Source of the DNA: Actinomadura pelletieri DSM 43383
GTDB taxonomy: Bacteria > Actinomycetota > Actinomycetes > Streptosporangiales > Streptosporangiaceae
Direction: 5' to 3'
Assembly: GCF_003634705.1 (NCBI RefSeq)
Contig: NZ_RBWU01000003.1
Span: forward strand, 62,001-126,000
DNA length: 64,000 bases
The position numbers and the translations under genes were made by a program. Below are positions 16,929-25,624 of this stretch, one piece after another. The first letter of the stretch is position 1. The number at the start of each line of letters is the position of its first letter. The notes under the pieces are model-generated. The model saw only the letters and a list, made by a program, of their open reading frames with translations. It was not told the origin of the DNA and did not search any database.

Positions 16929-17748
16929 CGCGGATCCGGAGCACCACGTACCCGGCGGCCTGGACCAGCGCGGCCCAGCCCGCGAGCACCAGACACGCCG
17001 CACCCCGCCCGTACGGGCCGGTGCCGCCGTACATGAGATGGAGCCCCGCGGGGCCCGGGAGGCCGTTCGCCGCCGCGACGAGGGCGTCCGCCTTGGTGAG
17101 CATCAGCCCGACCGGCACCACCAGCATGATCACCGCCACCGCGGTCAGCGTACCGGCGAGGCTCCGCATGACGGCCCCCGCCCCGATGACCAGGACCGCC
17201 ACGAGGGCGAGATAGGCGCCGATGGCGAGCGCGAACACCACGACGTCGCCGCCGGTGGCCCGCGCCTCTGAAGATCCCATCGTCATCGCCACCGCGACCA
17301 TACCCAGCAGGGCGATCGGGACGCCGGCGGCGAAGAACGTGAGGGAGACGACCAGGCTCTTGGCGGCCAGCAGCCGGCCGCGGACCGGGACGCACAGCAG
17401 CGACGAGCCGATGGCGCCCGTCGTGTACTCGCTCGTGATGCTCAGCGCGGCGAGCGCGACGATCGCGAACTGCGCCATGTACAGGATCCCGCCGACCGCC
17501 GTCTCCGGGGCCGTCAGGCTCGACACGTCCGACGCGCTCCCCCGCTCCGGGGAACGCGAGGCCACGCCCACGATGACGGCGTAGCCGATCTGCAGGACGA
17601 TCGCGCTGAGAAGGCACGCCCAGGTGGAACGTACCGTCCAGAGCTTGAGCCATTCCGCGCCGACCGCCCCGGCGAACCCGCCGCCGCCCGGCGGGCCGAG
17701 CGCCGGCCGCCGCGTGCCCCGTGCCGACGAGCCCACGTCCGCCGTCAT
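16921..17748 (-). CDS. ABC-2 type permease
   Basis: Integral membrane protein of 275 aa with about six transmembrane segments and a soluble Pro/Gly-rich N-terminus, then EWLKLWTVRSTWACLLSAIV, typical of ABC-2 permeases paired with BcrA/DrrA-type ATPases. The start overlaps the ATPase stop by 4 nt (ATGA), and the stop overlaps the kinase start by 8 nt. It is the membrane half of an exporter, probably for a peptide or drug-like molecule; the substrate is unknown. Confidence 0.85.
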   Translation of the reverse strand: MTADVGSSARGTRRPALGPPGGGGFAGAVGAEWLKLWTVRSTWACLLSAIVLQIGYAVIVGVASRSPERGSASDVSSLTAPETAVGGILYMAQFAIVALAALSITSEYTTGAIGSSLLCVPVRGRLLAAKSLVVSLTFFAAGVPIALLGMVAVAMTMGSSEARATGGDVVVFALAIGAYLALVAVLVIGAGAVMRSLAGTLTAVAVIMLVVPVGLMLTKADALVAAANGLPGPAGLHLMYGGTGPYGRGAACLVLAGWAALVQAAGYVVLRIRDA

Positions 17749-18698
17749 GGACCCGTCCTCTCCTCGTCGCCGGTGCCGCCGGGCGGGCGGGCGGTGGTGT
17801 ACTCCGCGCGTCCCGCGGTCAGGTCGAGATAGGCCTCCTCGAGGGTGGACGCCTCCACGCGGAGTTCGTGCAGCCGGACTCCCAGGTCGAAGGCGAGGTC
17901 ACCGGCCTCCTCCGCGGTCGTGCCGTACACGGTCAGGCAGTCCGGCGCTGTCTCCTCGACGGTCCGGCCAAGATCCAGGAACCGGTGCCGCAGCGCCCGC
18001 AGGCCGCCGGGCTCCGGGCTGCGGATCCGCACGCCCGCGGACACGCCGGCGCCCACCAGCGTCGTCATGGGCTCGTCGGCGATGAGCCTGCCCTCCCCGA
18101 TGACCACGAGGTGGTCGGCGGTCAGCTGCATCTCGCTCAGCAGGTGGCTGGAGATGAAGACGGTCCGGCCCTCGGCGGCCAGCGAGCGGGCCATCTCGCG
18201 CACCCAGCGCACCCCTTCGAGGTCGAGCCCGTTCACCGGCTCGTCGAAGATGAGGACCTCCGGGTCGCCGAGCAGCGCCCCGGCGATGCCGAGCCGCTGG
18301 CTCATGCCCAGCGAGAACGTGCCGGCGCGGCGCGCCGCGACCTTGTCCAGCCCCACCATGCCGATCACCTCGTCGACGCGGCGGCGAGGGATGCCATTGC
18401 TGCGCGCCATGACGCGCAGGTGCTGGCGCGCGCTGCGGCCCGGGTGCAGCGCCTTGGCGTCCAGCAGCGCGCCGACCTCGCGCAGCGGGTACCTCAACGC
18501 GGCGTAGGGCACCCCGTTGACCAGCGCCCGTCCCGCGGTGGGATGGTCATGGCCGACGATCATCCGCATGGTCGTGGACTTGCCGGCGCCGTTGGGGCCG
18601 AGGAAGCCGGTGACCTTCCCCGGCGAGATCTCCACCGAGAGGTCGTCGACGGCGGTCCGGTCGCCGTAGCGCTTGGTCAGCCCGTCGAGAGTGATCAT
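17745..18698 (-). CDS. ABC transporter ATP-binding protein (BcrA/DrrA-type)
   Basis: ATPase of 317 aa with Walker A GPNGAGKSTTMR, a variant signature FSLGMSQRLGIAGAL, Walker B VLIFDEPVNGLD, and the H-loop ISSHLLSEM. The C-terminal extension after about residue 220 is typical of DrrA-like exporters. It energises the ABC-2 permease that overlaps its 3' end. It starts 75 nt after the FtsX-type permease gene, so all five genes from 22030 to 15627 may form one transcript. Confidence 0.9.
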   Translation of the reverse strand: MITLDGLTKRYGDRTAVDDLSVEISPGKVTGFLGPNGAGKSTTMRMIVGHDHPTAGRALVNGVPYAALRYPLREVGALLDAKALHPGRSARQHLRVMARSNGIPRRRVDEVIGMVGLDKVAARRAGTFSLGMSQRLGIAGALLGDPEVLIFDEPVNGLDLEGVRWVREMARSLAAEGRTVFISSHLLSEMQLTADHLVVIGEGRLIADEPMTTLVGAGVSAGVRIRSPEPGGLRALRHRFLDLGRTVEETAPDCLTVYGTTAEEAGDLAFDLGVRLHELRVEASTLEEAYLDLTAGRAEYTTARPPGGTGDEERTGP

Positions 18699-18773
18699 TG
18701 TTGCTCCCGTGTCGCGCGGATCGGCCCGCCCGGGGGGTGTCGTGCCGGGCGGGCCGAGCTTGCGGACCGATCG

Positions 18774-21287
18774 TCATTCGGTGGCGATGGCCGCCAGGAC
18801 GTCGGTGTTGGAGGCCCGCCGGGCGGGCCACAGCGCGGCGACGATCCCGATCACGGTGAGGCCGCCGATCGCCAGCGCGATCGTCCCGACCGGGACGGTG
18901 ATGTCCCACAGCCGCTGCCCGAGCGCGACATGCTGGAGCACCGCGCCCATCGCGATGCCGACCAGGACGCCCAGCACGGCGCCGAACAGGCAGATGACGA
19001 TGCTCTCCACGGCGACGGTCGAGCGCACCAGCGACCGTCTCGCCCCCACCGCCCGGACGACGCCGATCTCCCGGGTGCGTTCCATCACCGACAGCACCAG
19101 GGTGTTGACGACCCCGAAGGCCGCCACGACGATCGCGACCCCGAACATCGCGTACATCAGCGTGAACGCGATCTGCTGCTCGTCCAGCCCCTGCTGGGCG
19201 AGCCCGTCGCGGTCGGTGACGGAGACGTCCGGCCGTCCCTTGTAGGCCGTCTCGATCGTCTGCCGGACGGCTCCCGGATCGGGGCCGGCGGCGTAGAGCG
19301 TGGTGATGCCGGCGCGCAGCGGCGCGGGCAGCGCGGCGACGTCGACGAACAGGCTCGCCTGCAGCTCGGTGGCGTCGTAGACGCCGACCACCCGGGTGTC
19401 GACCGAGTACCCCGCGCCCGGCAGCAGCGTGATCTGGTCGCCGAGCTTCAGCCCGAGCATGTCGGCCTGGTTGCGGGAGATGACCGCGCCCTTGGTGAGG
19501 TCGGGGACGCCCTTGGTCATCTTCGGCGACAGCACGGTGTGCAGCGCGGCCGGCTCGATCGCGGAGATCTTCCGCTGCGTCTCCTTGCCCGAGAAGCGCA
19601 TCTTGACGACCATGTCGCGGCTGCCCGCCACCGCGGTCACGCCGGGCAGCGACCCGACCTTGGTCATCTCCGCCTGGGTGAGCACGGACTCGCCGCCCGC
19701 CGCCGACTGCAGCACCACGGTCCCGGCCGGGGTGTTGGCGCGGGTGGTCGAGCCGACCAGCGCGGCGAAGGTCGCGCTGAGCGTGGCGAACGCGCAGACC
19801 AGCCCCAGCCCGATGGTGATCGCGGATGCCGTGCCCGCGGTGCGGCCGGGGTCCCGCGCGGCGTTGCGCACCCCCATCCGGACGGCCGCGCCGCCGCGCC
19901 GGGCCGCGAGCCGGACGAACGGGCCGAGCAGACTCTCGGCGATCACCGGGGCGAGCAGCAGCACCCCGACGGTGGCCAGGACGGCGCCCGCCATGCCCAC
20001 GATCCGCGCCTGGGTCGAGCCGCCGGGGGACGCGGTCGCGAGGACCATCGCCGACCCGATGGCGAGCGCGCCCAGTCCCGCGATGACGCGGGTCCGTTTC
20101 GTCTCGCGGGGGATGGCGCCGTCCACCCGAAGCGCGGCCACCGGCGGGACCGCCGCCGCGCGCCGGGCCGACCCGTAGGCCGCCAGCACCGACACCAGGA
20201 CGGCGACGCCGTAGCCGAGCAGGATGGCGGTGGGGCTGACGACGTAGCGCAGGTCCTCGTCGGTCTGCATGACGCCGAGCACCAGCGGGCCCAGCGCGGC
20301 GCCCAGCAAGGCGCCCAGTGTGCCGCCGATCAGCCCGAGCACCGTGGCTTCGACGATCAGCGAGAAGCGGACCTGCCGTCGCTTGGCGCCGACGGCCCGT
20401 AGCAGCGCGTACTGCCTGGTCCGCTGTTTGATCAGCATGCCGAAGGTGTTGGCGATGACGAACATGCCGACCATCAGTGTGATGGCCGCGAACGGCAGCA
20501 TGGTCAGGCGGAGGTCACCGGCCTCCTTGTCGACCTGCTTCTCGGCGTCCTCGGCCAGCTCCCGGCCGGTGGCGACGGCATGGTTGCCGGGGACGGCGGC
20601 GCGCGCCGCCGTCGCGATCGCCTTCTGGTCGGCGCCCGGCCGCGCGATCAGCTCGACGCGGTGGAACGCGCCGCCGAGGAGCCGCTGCGCGGTCGCGTCG
20701 TCGTAGGCGACCGAGGGCACCCGGTCGGCGGGCGTCTGGGTGTCCTCGTCCACCGTGGGGCCGAGGTTGCGGTAGGTGAAGACGCCGGTGACGACGGCCC
20801 GGTCGGAGCGGCCGTCCGCGAGCATCACCGTGACGGTGTCGCCGACCTTGAAGTCCGTCTTCTCGGCCACGTCGCGGTTGAGGGCGACCTCACCCTGACG
20901 GGTGGGGGCCCTGCCGTCCTTGAGGTCGAACCGTCCGGTGCCGACCCAGTTCGTCCCGGCGTGGTCGGGTACCGTCTCGGCCTTGACGAGCTTGCCGTCC
21001 GGGCCGACGAGCCCGGCACGTCCGACGATCACCCCGTCGGCGCGCGCGACGCCGGGCAGCCGGGCCAGCCCGTCGCGGTCCTGCGGGCCGAGGGCCGGCT
21101 GGTTTCCCGGGCTGCGCACCTCCGCCGCCACCCCGGACCGCTGCTCCTTGGCCGCCAGCGTGGCGGCGACCGAGTCGCTCACCACCCAGGCGGCGACGGT
21201 CGCCGTCACCCCGAGCACGATCGCCACCAGGGTCATCGCCACTCGGGCCTTGTGCGCGAGAAGATCGCGCAGGACGCTCTTGAGCAT
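18774..21287 (-). CDS. FtsX/MacB-type ABC permease
   Basis: Large permease of 837 aa with two MacB-like periplasmic domains and two FtsX domains. It has an N-terminal TM (VAMTLVAIVLGVTATVAAWV), a three-TM cluster in the middle after residue 250 (MVGMFVIANTFGM), and a C-terminal cluster (VVAAFGVVNTLVLSVMERTREIGVVRAVGA). This duplicated layout is typical of actinomycete type VII ABC systems, which couple ATP hydrolysis to extracytoplasmic mechanical work or antimicrobial export. Its ATG is fused with the stop of its ATPase gene (TGATG). Confidence 0.9.
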   Translation of the reverse strand: MLKSVLRDLLAHKARVAMTLVAIVLGVTATVAAWVVSDSVAATLAAKEQRSGVAAEVRSPGNQPALGPQDRDGLARLPGVARADGVIVGRAGLVGPDGKLVKAETVPDHAGTNWVGTGRFDLKDGRAPTRQGEVALNRDVAEKTDFKVGDTVTVMLADGRSDRAVVTGVFTYRNLGPTVDEDTQTPADRVPSVAYDDATAQRLLGGAFHRVELIARPGADQKAIATAARAAVPGNHAVATGRELAEDAEKQVDKEAGDLRLTMLPFAAITLMVGMFVIANTFGMLIKQRTRQYALLRAVGAKRRQVRFSLIVEATVLGLIGGTLGALLGAALGPLVLGVMQTDEDLRYVVSPTAILLGYGVAVLVSVLAAYGSARRAAAVPPVAALRVDGAIPRETKRTRVIAGLGALAIGSAMVLATASPGGSTQARIVGMAGAVLATVGVLLLAPVIAESLLGPFVRLAARRGGAAVRMGVRNAARDPGRTAGTASAITIGLGLVCAFATLSATFAALVGSTTRANTPAGTVVLQSAAGGESVLTQAEMTKVGSLPGVTAVAGSRDMVVKMRFSGKETQRKISAIEPAALHTVLSPKMTKGVPDLTKGAVISRNQADMLGLKLGDQITLLPGAGYSVDTRVVGVYDATELQASLFVDVAALPAPLRAGITTLYAAGPDPGAVRQTIETAYKGRPDVSVTDRDGLAQQGLDEQQIAFTLMYAMFGVAIVVAAFGVVNTLVLSVMERTREIGVVRAVGARRSLVRSTVAVESIVICLFGAVLGVLVGIAMGAVLQHVALGQRLWDITVPVGTIALAIGGLTVIGIVAALWPARRASNTDVLAAIATE

Positions 21288-22030
21288 CAGCCGCCCACGC
21301 TCTCCAGCACCTTCATCCGGTCGAGGACGGACTCGGCGGTGGGCGCCTGCATCTCGTCGACGATGCGGCCGTCGGCGAGGAACAGCACGCGGTCGGCGTA
21401 GGCGGCGGCGGACGGCTCGTGCGTCACCATCACCACGGTCTGGCCCAACTCGTCCACGCTCATCCTGAGGAACCGCAGCACCTCGGTCGAGGAGTTGGAG
21501 TCCAGCGCACCGGTCGGCTCATCGGCGATGACGCCCTCCGGCTGCGTGACCAGCGCACGCGCGCACGCCACCCGCTGCTGCTGCCCGCCGGATAACTGGG
21601 TCGGACGATGGTCGAGCCGGGCGCGCAGCCCGAGGGTGTCCACGACCCGGTCGACGACCCCCTGATCCGGGCGCCGCCCCGCCAGGTCGAACGGCAGCGT
21701 GATGTTCTCCAGCGCGGTCAGGGTCGGCAGCAGGTTGTACGCCTGGAACAGGAATCCGACCTTCTCCCGGCGCAGATCGGTGAGCTGGTCGTCCTTCAGC
21801 CCGGACAGCTTGGTCTCGCCGATCCAGACCTCACCTTCGGTCGGCTTGTCCAGGCCCGCGACGCAGTGCATCAACGTCGATTTACCCGAGCCGGACGGCC
21901 CCATGATCGCGGTGAACTGCTGCCTGCCGAAAGCGACGTCCACGCCGGCGAGCGCGGTGACCGCGGCGTCGCCCGATCCATATCTCTTCTTCAGGCCGGC
22001 GGTCCGCACGGCGGCTCTCTCCTGCGTCAT
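21287..22030 (-). CDS. ABC transporter ATP-binding protein (LolD/MacB-type)
   Basis: ATPase of 247 aa. Walker A GPSGSGKSTLMH, signature LSGGQQQR, Walker B IADEPTGALD and H-loop VMVTHEPSAAAYADR are all present. It pairs with the FtsX/MacB permease, whose start overlaps its stop by 1 nt. I place the start at 22030 (MTQERAAV), where the domain begins; there is no clear Shine-Dalgarno, so it may be leaderless. An in-frame ATG at 22081 would add 17 residues with no family match. Confidence 0.9.
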   Translation of the reverse strand: MTQERAAVRTAGLKKRYGSGDAAVTALAGVDVAFGRQQFTAIMGPSGSGKSTLMHCVAGLDKPTEGEVWIGETKLSGLKDDQLTDLRREKVGFLFQAYNLLPTLTALENITLPFDLAGRRPDQGVVDRVVDTLGLRARLDHRPTQLSGGQQQRVACARALVTQPEGVIADEPTGALDSNSSTEVLRFLRMSVDELGQTVVMVTHEPSAAAYADRVLFLADGRIVDEMQAPTAESVLDRMKVLESVGG

Positions 22031-22081
22031 GCTCAGGAGTCTGACGTCACCCTCGCCGCCGCACATCCCTCGATAGACCAC

Positions 22082-22386
22082 CCACGAACCTGACGAAAGT
22101 AAGTGCCCCGCCCACGCAGAAAGTTCGTCCCGGACTCGGAACAGTCAGTCGCGTCAGGCTTCCGCCTGGTGGCCGCGCGGTGACACCAGCGGGACCGGCA
22201 CTCGTCCCTCCTCGGGAAGCGACGCCAGACTCGTCTCTCGAGGTGGGACGCGATCCCAAGCCGCCATTTGCCGGTAATCGTCGGAGTGCTTGGTCGGTCT
22301 GCGCCTTGATCGGACTTGCCTCGAACATGGCCACGACGAACCGGCCGAAGTCGTATCCCTCACTGCTGGACCATGGAATGCGGGAA
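22082..22386. other. Intergenic region with no recognisable gene
   Basis: About 300 nt between the exporter unit and the DUF6463 terminator. Minus-strand frames give peptides (one contains GYDFGRFVVAMFEASP) that look vaguely coding but have no start, length or family I can support. It probably holds the promoter of the exporter unit, and possibly a gene fragment. Confidence 0.35.
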
Positions 22387-22419
22387 GCGCTCACCCTGAT
22401 CCCTCGTCGGGGTGAGCGC
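22387..22419 (-). terminator. Terminator after DUF6463 gene
   Basis: A 10-bp perfect stem, GCGCTCACCC / GGGTGAGCGC, with a 13-nt loop, 41 nt beyond the stop codon of the small membrane protein gene. Confidence 0.65.
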
Positions 22420-22459
22420 CTTCGTCAAGGACGGCCGCATGCCGCCGTCTGTGCCCTGG

Positions 22460-22879
22460 TCATCTGTGACCCATTTGCGTGCGCCGTTCGGGGTCAGGGT
22501 TCGAGGTGGTCGGAATCCTGCCGGAGCGGGTGGTCAGGTAGGTCGCGATGCCGCAGGCCAGGACCAGTACGCCGCCTGACAGCGGGTCGAGGACCGTCAA
22601 TGTGGCGCCTATGAAGACGAGGTAGATCGAGACCGAGGCCGGGAGCGCGCCGGTCGTCCGGATGGCGTGCCGGGCGAAAGAGCCCAGGGCGAACAAGCCG
22701 ACGCCCGCGTAGAAGAACCACAGGGCGGATTCTCGTTCGGGGACGCCGTCGATGCCGTCGACGAACCCCGCGTCCAGCACGTCGCCCCAGGCATCGGCCA
22801 TCGTCGCGAAGGCGTAGAGGGTGTGGACGAGGGCGATGAAGAAGATGGCGCGGGGCACCCAAGGGGTCAGTGACTTCAT
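22460..22879 (-). CDS. DUF6463-like small membrane protein
   Basis: Protein of 139 aa with four predicted transmembrane helices (about residues 8-30, 52-72, 86-104 and 107-124). It shows the pattern HTLYAFATMADAW...DGIDGVPERESALWFFYAGV that I associate with DUF6463 (DoxX/DUF4345-like) proteins. Function unknown. The start at 22879 has an AAGGAAAC Shine-Dalgarno and overlaps the TetR stop by 4 nt (ATGA). It is therefore cotranscribed with, and probably repressed by, that regulator. Confidence 0.75.
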   Translation of the reverse strand: MKSLTPWVPRAIFFIALVHTLYAFATMADAWGDVLDAGFVDGIDGVPERESALWFFYAGVGLFALGSFARHAIRTTGALPASVSIYLVFIGATLTVLDPLSGGVLVLACGIATYLTTRSGRIPTTSNPDPERRTQMGHR

Positions 22880-23445
22880 GTCCGGTTTCCTTCCGGGCGG
22901 TCGTCCGATCGATCGGCCAGTCCGATGGCGGTGTGGAAGAGATCGCGCAGTTGCGGTGGAGCGATCGGCGGGACGATGTGGTCGGCGCCGATCACGATCA
23001 GGTACAGCAGCCAAGACATGCGGGCGGCCTCGTCGGGGTCGCCGGTCATCTCCATCCACAGACCGCGCAGGTATTCGGTGCGGGTGTGGTCGATACGTTC
23101 CTGGGCGGCGCGGACCTCGGGATTCTGTTGGGCCCAGGCGCGGACGGCGATCTCCAGGGCGGGGCTCTGCGCCTCGGCGGACACCAGATCGGTCAGCAAG
23201 CGCAGCCGCTCACGCGCGGTCCGCCCGGGTTCGCGCTCGACCAGGTCGATGAACCGGTGGGTGGTCTGGTCGGCGATCCGGTCGAGCAGCGCCGTGCGAT
23301 ACCCGGCCATGCCCTTGAAGTGGTGGTAGAACGACCCTTTGCTCAGTCCGAGCCGCTCGGTGAGCCGTTCGATCGTCAGCCCCGGAGCGCCGTACTCGGC
23401 CAGGATCGCCAGACCCGCGTCCAGCCAGTCTTGTTTGCTCGCCAT
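22876..23445 (-). CDS. TetR family transcriptional regulator
   Basis: Repressor of 189 aa. The N-terminal TetR helix-turn-helix is LTIERLTERLGLSKGSFYHH (about residues 26-45), followed by an all-helical ligand domain. The start at 23445 (MASKQDWLDAG) puts the domain at the usual distance from the N-terminus; upstream in-frame codons run through the operator region. It overlaps the DUF6463 gene by 4 nt. Two palindromes just upstream are likely its operators, so autoregulation is expected. Ligand unknown. Confidence 0.88.
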   Translation of the reverse strand: MASKQDWLDAGLAILAEYGAPGLTIERLTERLGLSKGSFYHHFKGMAGYRTALLDRIADQTTHRFIDLVEREPGRTARERLRLLTDLVSAEAQSPALEIAVRAWAQQNPEVRAAQERIDHTRTEYLRGLWMEMTGDPDEAARMSWLLYLIVIGADHIVPPIAPPQLRDLFHTAIGLADRSDDRPEGNRT

Positions 23446-23467
23446 CGCCGCCGTCCCGCTTCCATGC

Positions 23468-23508
23468 CATACCGTTTGGTATGCAGCTGACCGTACCATA
23501 CTGTATGG
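23468..23508. promoter_or_regulatory. Twin palindromic TetR operator candidates
   Basis: CATACC-GTTT-GGTATG (23468-23483) and CCATAC-T-GTATGG (23496-23508) are two inverted repeats built on the same CATAC/GTATG half-site. They lie 23-63 nt upstream of the TetR start. Confidence 0.7.
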
Positions 23509-23721
23509 AATGGTCTTCGCCCGTCGCCTGTGGAAACGCGTACCGAGCACTACGAGCCGGATCTGGGCTGGGAACAGAACAATCGTGTTGCTCGCGGGAA
23601 AGAGGCGTCAGGCCTGAGGCTGCCTGCGATAGTTGGGGCGTTGCGCCGGGCTTTCGCCGAGGTCATCCGGGTTTGTTCGGCATGGCGGGCCTGGAGGCGT
23701 CGTGGGCAAGGAGGCATGGGC

Positions 23722-24150
23722 ATGGGGGTTTCGCTCTACTACACCGCGCGCCGTGAGCGTGATCTCAACGAGCGCGAGCGGGATCGGGTCGCCGAGATCG
23801 TGGAGGAGGAGAACCGGGAACTGCTCGACCGACTGAACCAACGCCTGCCGGGCTGGAAGGACGACGGAACCGTGCCTGCGTCTGTCACGGACGCGAAGGA
23901 GGTCTGTGAGGGCTTCGGTTTCTACGGGGACGCGTCCAACGACCAGGGGGTGATCCTGGACGGCTCCAGCAAGATCTCTCATGGCCAGTGCGGAGCCCCG
24001 TTCATGTTCGAGCAGTTGGAGCACTACATGCGCTCCACGCTCGGACGACTCAGATCCGCCCTGCCGGATGCCGACTGGGACGCCCACGTCGACGGCCACG
24101 CACTGATCTGGGACGAAGAGAACAGCCGATACACCTTCGCCCCCGAGTGA
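23722..24150 (+). CDS. Conserved hypothetical protein, 142 aa
   Basis: I do not recognise a family. The protein starts MGVSLYYTARRERDLNERER and has a charged helical stretch rich in Glu/Arg (about residues 8-40), then a mixed alpha/beta region with GFGFYGDASNDQG and SSKISHGQCG. It is acidic, with no signal peptide or membrane segment. The start at 23722 is chosen because GGAGG lies 7 nt upstream; the ATG at 23716 has the same site only 1 nt away. It is divergent from the TetR gene and may share its operator region. Confidence 0.6.
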   Translation: MGVSLYYTARRERDLNERERDRVAEIVEEENRELLDRLNQRLPGWKDDGTVPASVTDAKEVCEGFGFYGDASNDQGVILDGSSKISHGQCGAPFMFEQLEHYMRSTLGRLRSALPDADWDAHVDGHALIWDEENSRYTFAPE

Positions 24151-24239
24151 CACGGGCCCGCCAGGACCGGCCACCCCTTGGGCCAGAACTCGGTATCAGG
24201 GCCGTAAGCCCGAATGGGTGGCCTCGACGGATGAGGCCA

Positions 24240-24261
24240 CTCTCGCCTTGTCGAGCGAGAG
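24240..24261. terminator. Weak hairpin between convergent genes
   Basis: CTCTCGC / GCGAGAG, a 7-bp stem with an 8-nt loop, lies in the 293-nt interval between the hypothetical gene and the convergent protease gene. Nothing else is recognisable in that interval. Confidence 0.3.
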
Positions 24262-24443
24262 GTGTCCTTGGGGACGACCACGGTCGAGACGATCCGCACC
24301 ACGCCTGCGCGCGCCTCCGCCGGGGTCTCGACGAGGTCGTACTGGGAAGTCTGGGAGTAGGAAGACGATCGGGTGCGGGAGTCATGAGCGCCGGGAGACG
24401 GCAGAAAGAGTCTCGCCTTGTGGGTGACGGGGGCGGCTCTTCG

Positions 24444-25541
24444 TCAGCCGACCTCGGCGCCGAAGAGCTGGAGGGGTTCGGTCACCGGTTGGAAGAAGGT
24501 GACGCCGCCGCTCTGGCAGTCGCCCGAGCCGCCCGAGGTGAGGCCCAGGGCGGTGCTCCCGCTGAACAACGATCCGCCGCTGTCGCCCGGTTCCGCGCAC
24601 ACGGTCGTCTGGATCGCCCCGGTGACGGTGCCCTCCGGGTAGTTCACCGTCGCGTTGGTCGCGGTGACGGTGCCGGTGCTTACGCCGGTGGTGCTGCCGC
24701 TGCGCGTCACCCGCTGCCCCACGACGGCGTCCCCGGCCTCGGTGATCTCCTGCGACTGGCCGTTGTACAGGTTGACGGCGCCCTCCCCGGCTTCCTCCGC
24801 GCGGACGAGCGCGAAGTCGTCGCCGGGGAAGCTGCTCTGCACGGTGGTGCCGAGGGGCCGGGCGCCCTGCTGGTCGGCGGTCCACGTCTGGACGACGTTG
24901 CCGCAATGTCCGGCGGTGAGGAAGAAGTCCTCTCCACCGCGTTCGACGTTGAAGCCGAGCGAGCATCGGGCGCCCTGACCGAAGATCGCGTCGCCGCCGA
25001 GCGCGAGAGTGCGGAGGCGGCCGGGGAGACGGACCATGCGGACCGCCGGGCCCAACTGCCGGGCCGTGCGGCGGACGGCGGCCATCCGGGCGCCGGTGAC
25101 GGACCCGTCCGTCCAGACGGTCACCCCGGCCGTGGCGGGGTCGACGGCCCAGCCGGTGCCCGGTATGCCGGTGGTCGACGCGCGAAGGGATTCGGTGATC
25201 CGCTTCAGCGTCGCGGGGCTTCTCGTCAACGTCTTCGGTACGGCGCCCGCCGCGCGGACCATGGTCGCGTCGGTGGCGTTGGTAACGGTGACGACGGGCC
25301 TGCCGGACGAGTCGAGGTAGGCGCCCGCGGTGCGGGAACCGAGCCGGTCGACCAGCGCGGCGGCGAGGGCGCCGGGCGGTCTGTTCGTCGCCCGTTGTCC
25401 GGCGAGCGTGGCCTGCTGGCCGGACCGTTCCGGCATCCGAACCGCGTACATCGAGCCCGCCACCAAACCTGCGGATCCGGCGAGCACCGCGGTCCACGTG
25501 ACCACGGTGCGCGTACGGGTTTTGGCGTTACGGCGCGTCAT
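24444..25541 (-). CDS. Secreted S1 family (streptogrisin-like) serine protease
   Basis: Pre-pro-protease of 365 aa. The N-terminal signal (about residues 12-33, VVTWTAVLAGSAGLVAG) is followed by a propeptide of about 145 residues and a chymotrypsin-fold domain from about 183. Catalytic residues seen: His212 in LTAGHCG, Asp242 in PGDDFALV, Ser321 in EPGDSGGSLF. Cysteine pairs flank His212 and Ser321, as in alpha-lytic/streptogrisin enzymes. A GGAGGACCC Shine-Dalgarno precedes the ATG. A second enzyme of the same design lies at 31033-32091. It likely acts extracellularly in protein degradation or development. Confidence 0.92.
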   Translation of the reverse strand: MTRRNAKTRTRTVVTWTAVLAGSAGLVAGSMYAVRMPERSGQQATLAGQRATNRPPGALAAALVDRLGSRTAGAYLDSSGRPVVTVTNATDATMVRAAGAVPKTLTRSPATLKRITESLRASTTGIPGTGWAVDPATAGVTVWTDGSVTGARMAAVRRTARQLGPAVRMVRLPGRLRTLALGGDAIFGQGARCSLGFNVERGGEDFFLTAGHCGNVVQTWTADQQGARPLGTTVQSSFPGDDFALVRAEEAGEGAVNLYNGQSQEITEAGDAVVGQRVTRSGSTTGVSTGTVTATNATVNYPEGTVTGAIQTTVCAEPGDSGGSLFSGSTALGLTSGGSGDCQSGGVTFFQPVTEPLQLFGAEVG

Positions 25542-25624
25542 GGGTCCTCCAAGGTCCGGTCTGTGCGTGGAGATACGGCGCGCAACCGGACGAAGTTCAA
25601 GCGGGTTCGGTAGCGTCGGGTTTC

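Noticed and set aside
17721..20402. Long plus-strand open frame of about 890 codons opposite the ABC exporter genes
   Set aside because: The product is a low-complexity Arg/Gly/His/Asp-rich antisense translation, while the minus strand encodes ABC proteins with complete motifs.
22082..22394. Minus-strand open frames before the exporter ATPase
   Set aside because: No Shine-Dalgarno, no family resemblance and poor continuity; not strong enough to call a gene.
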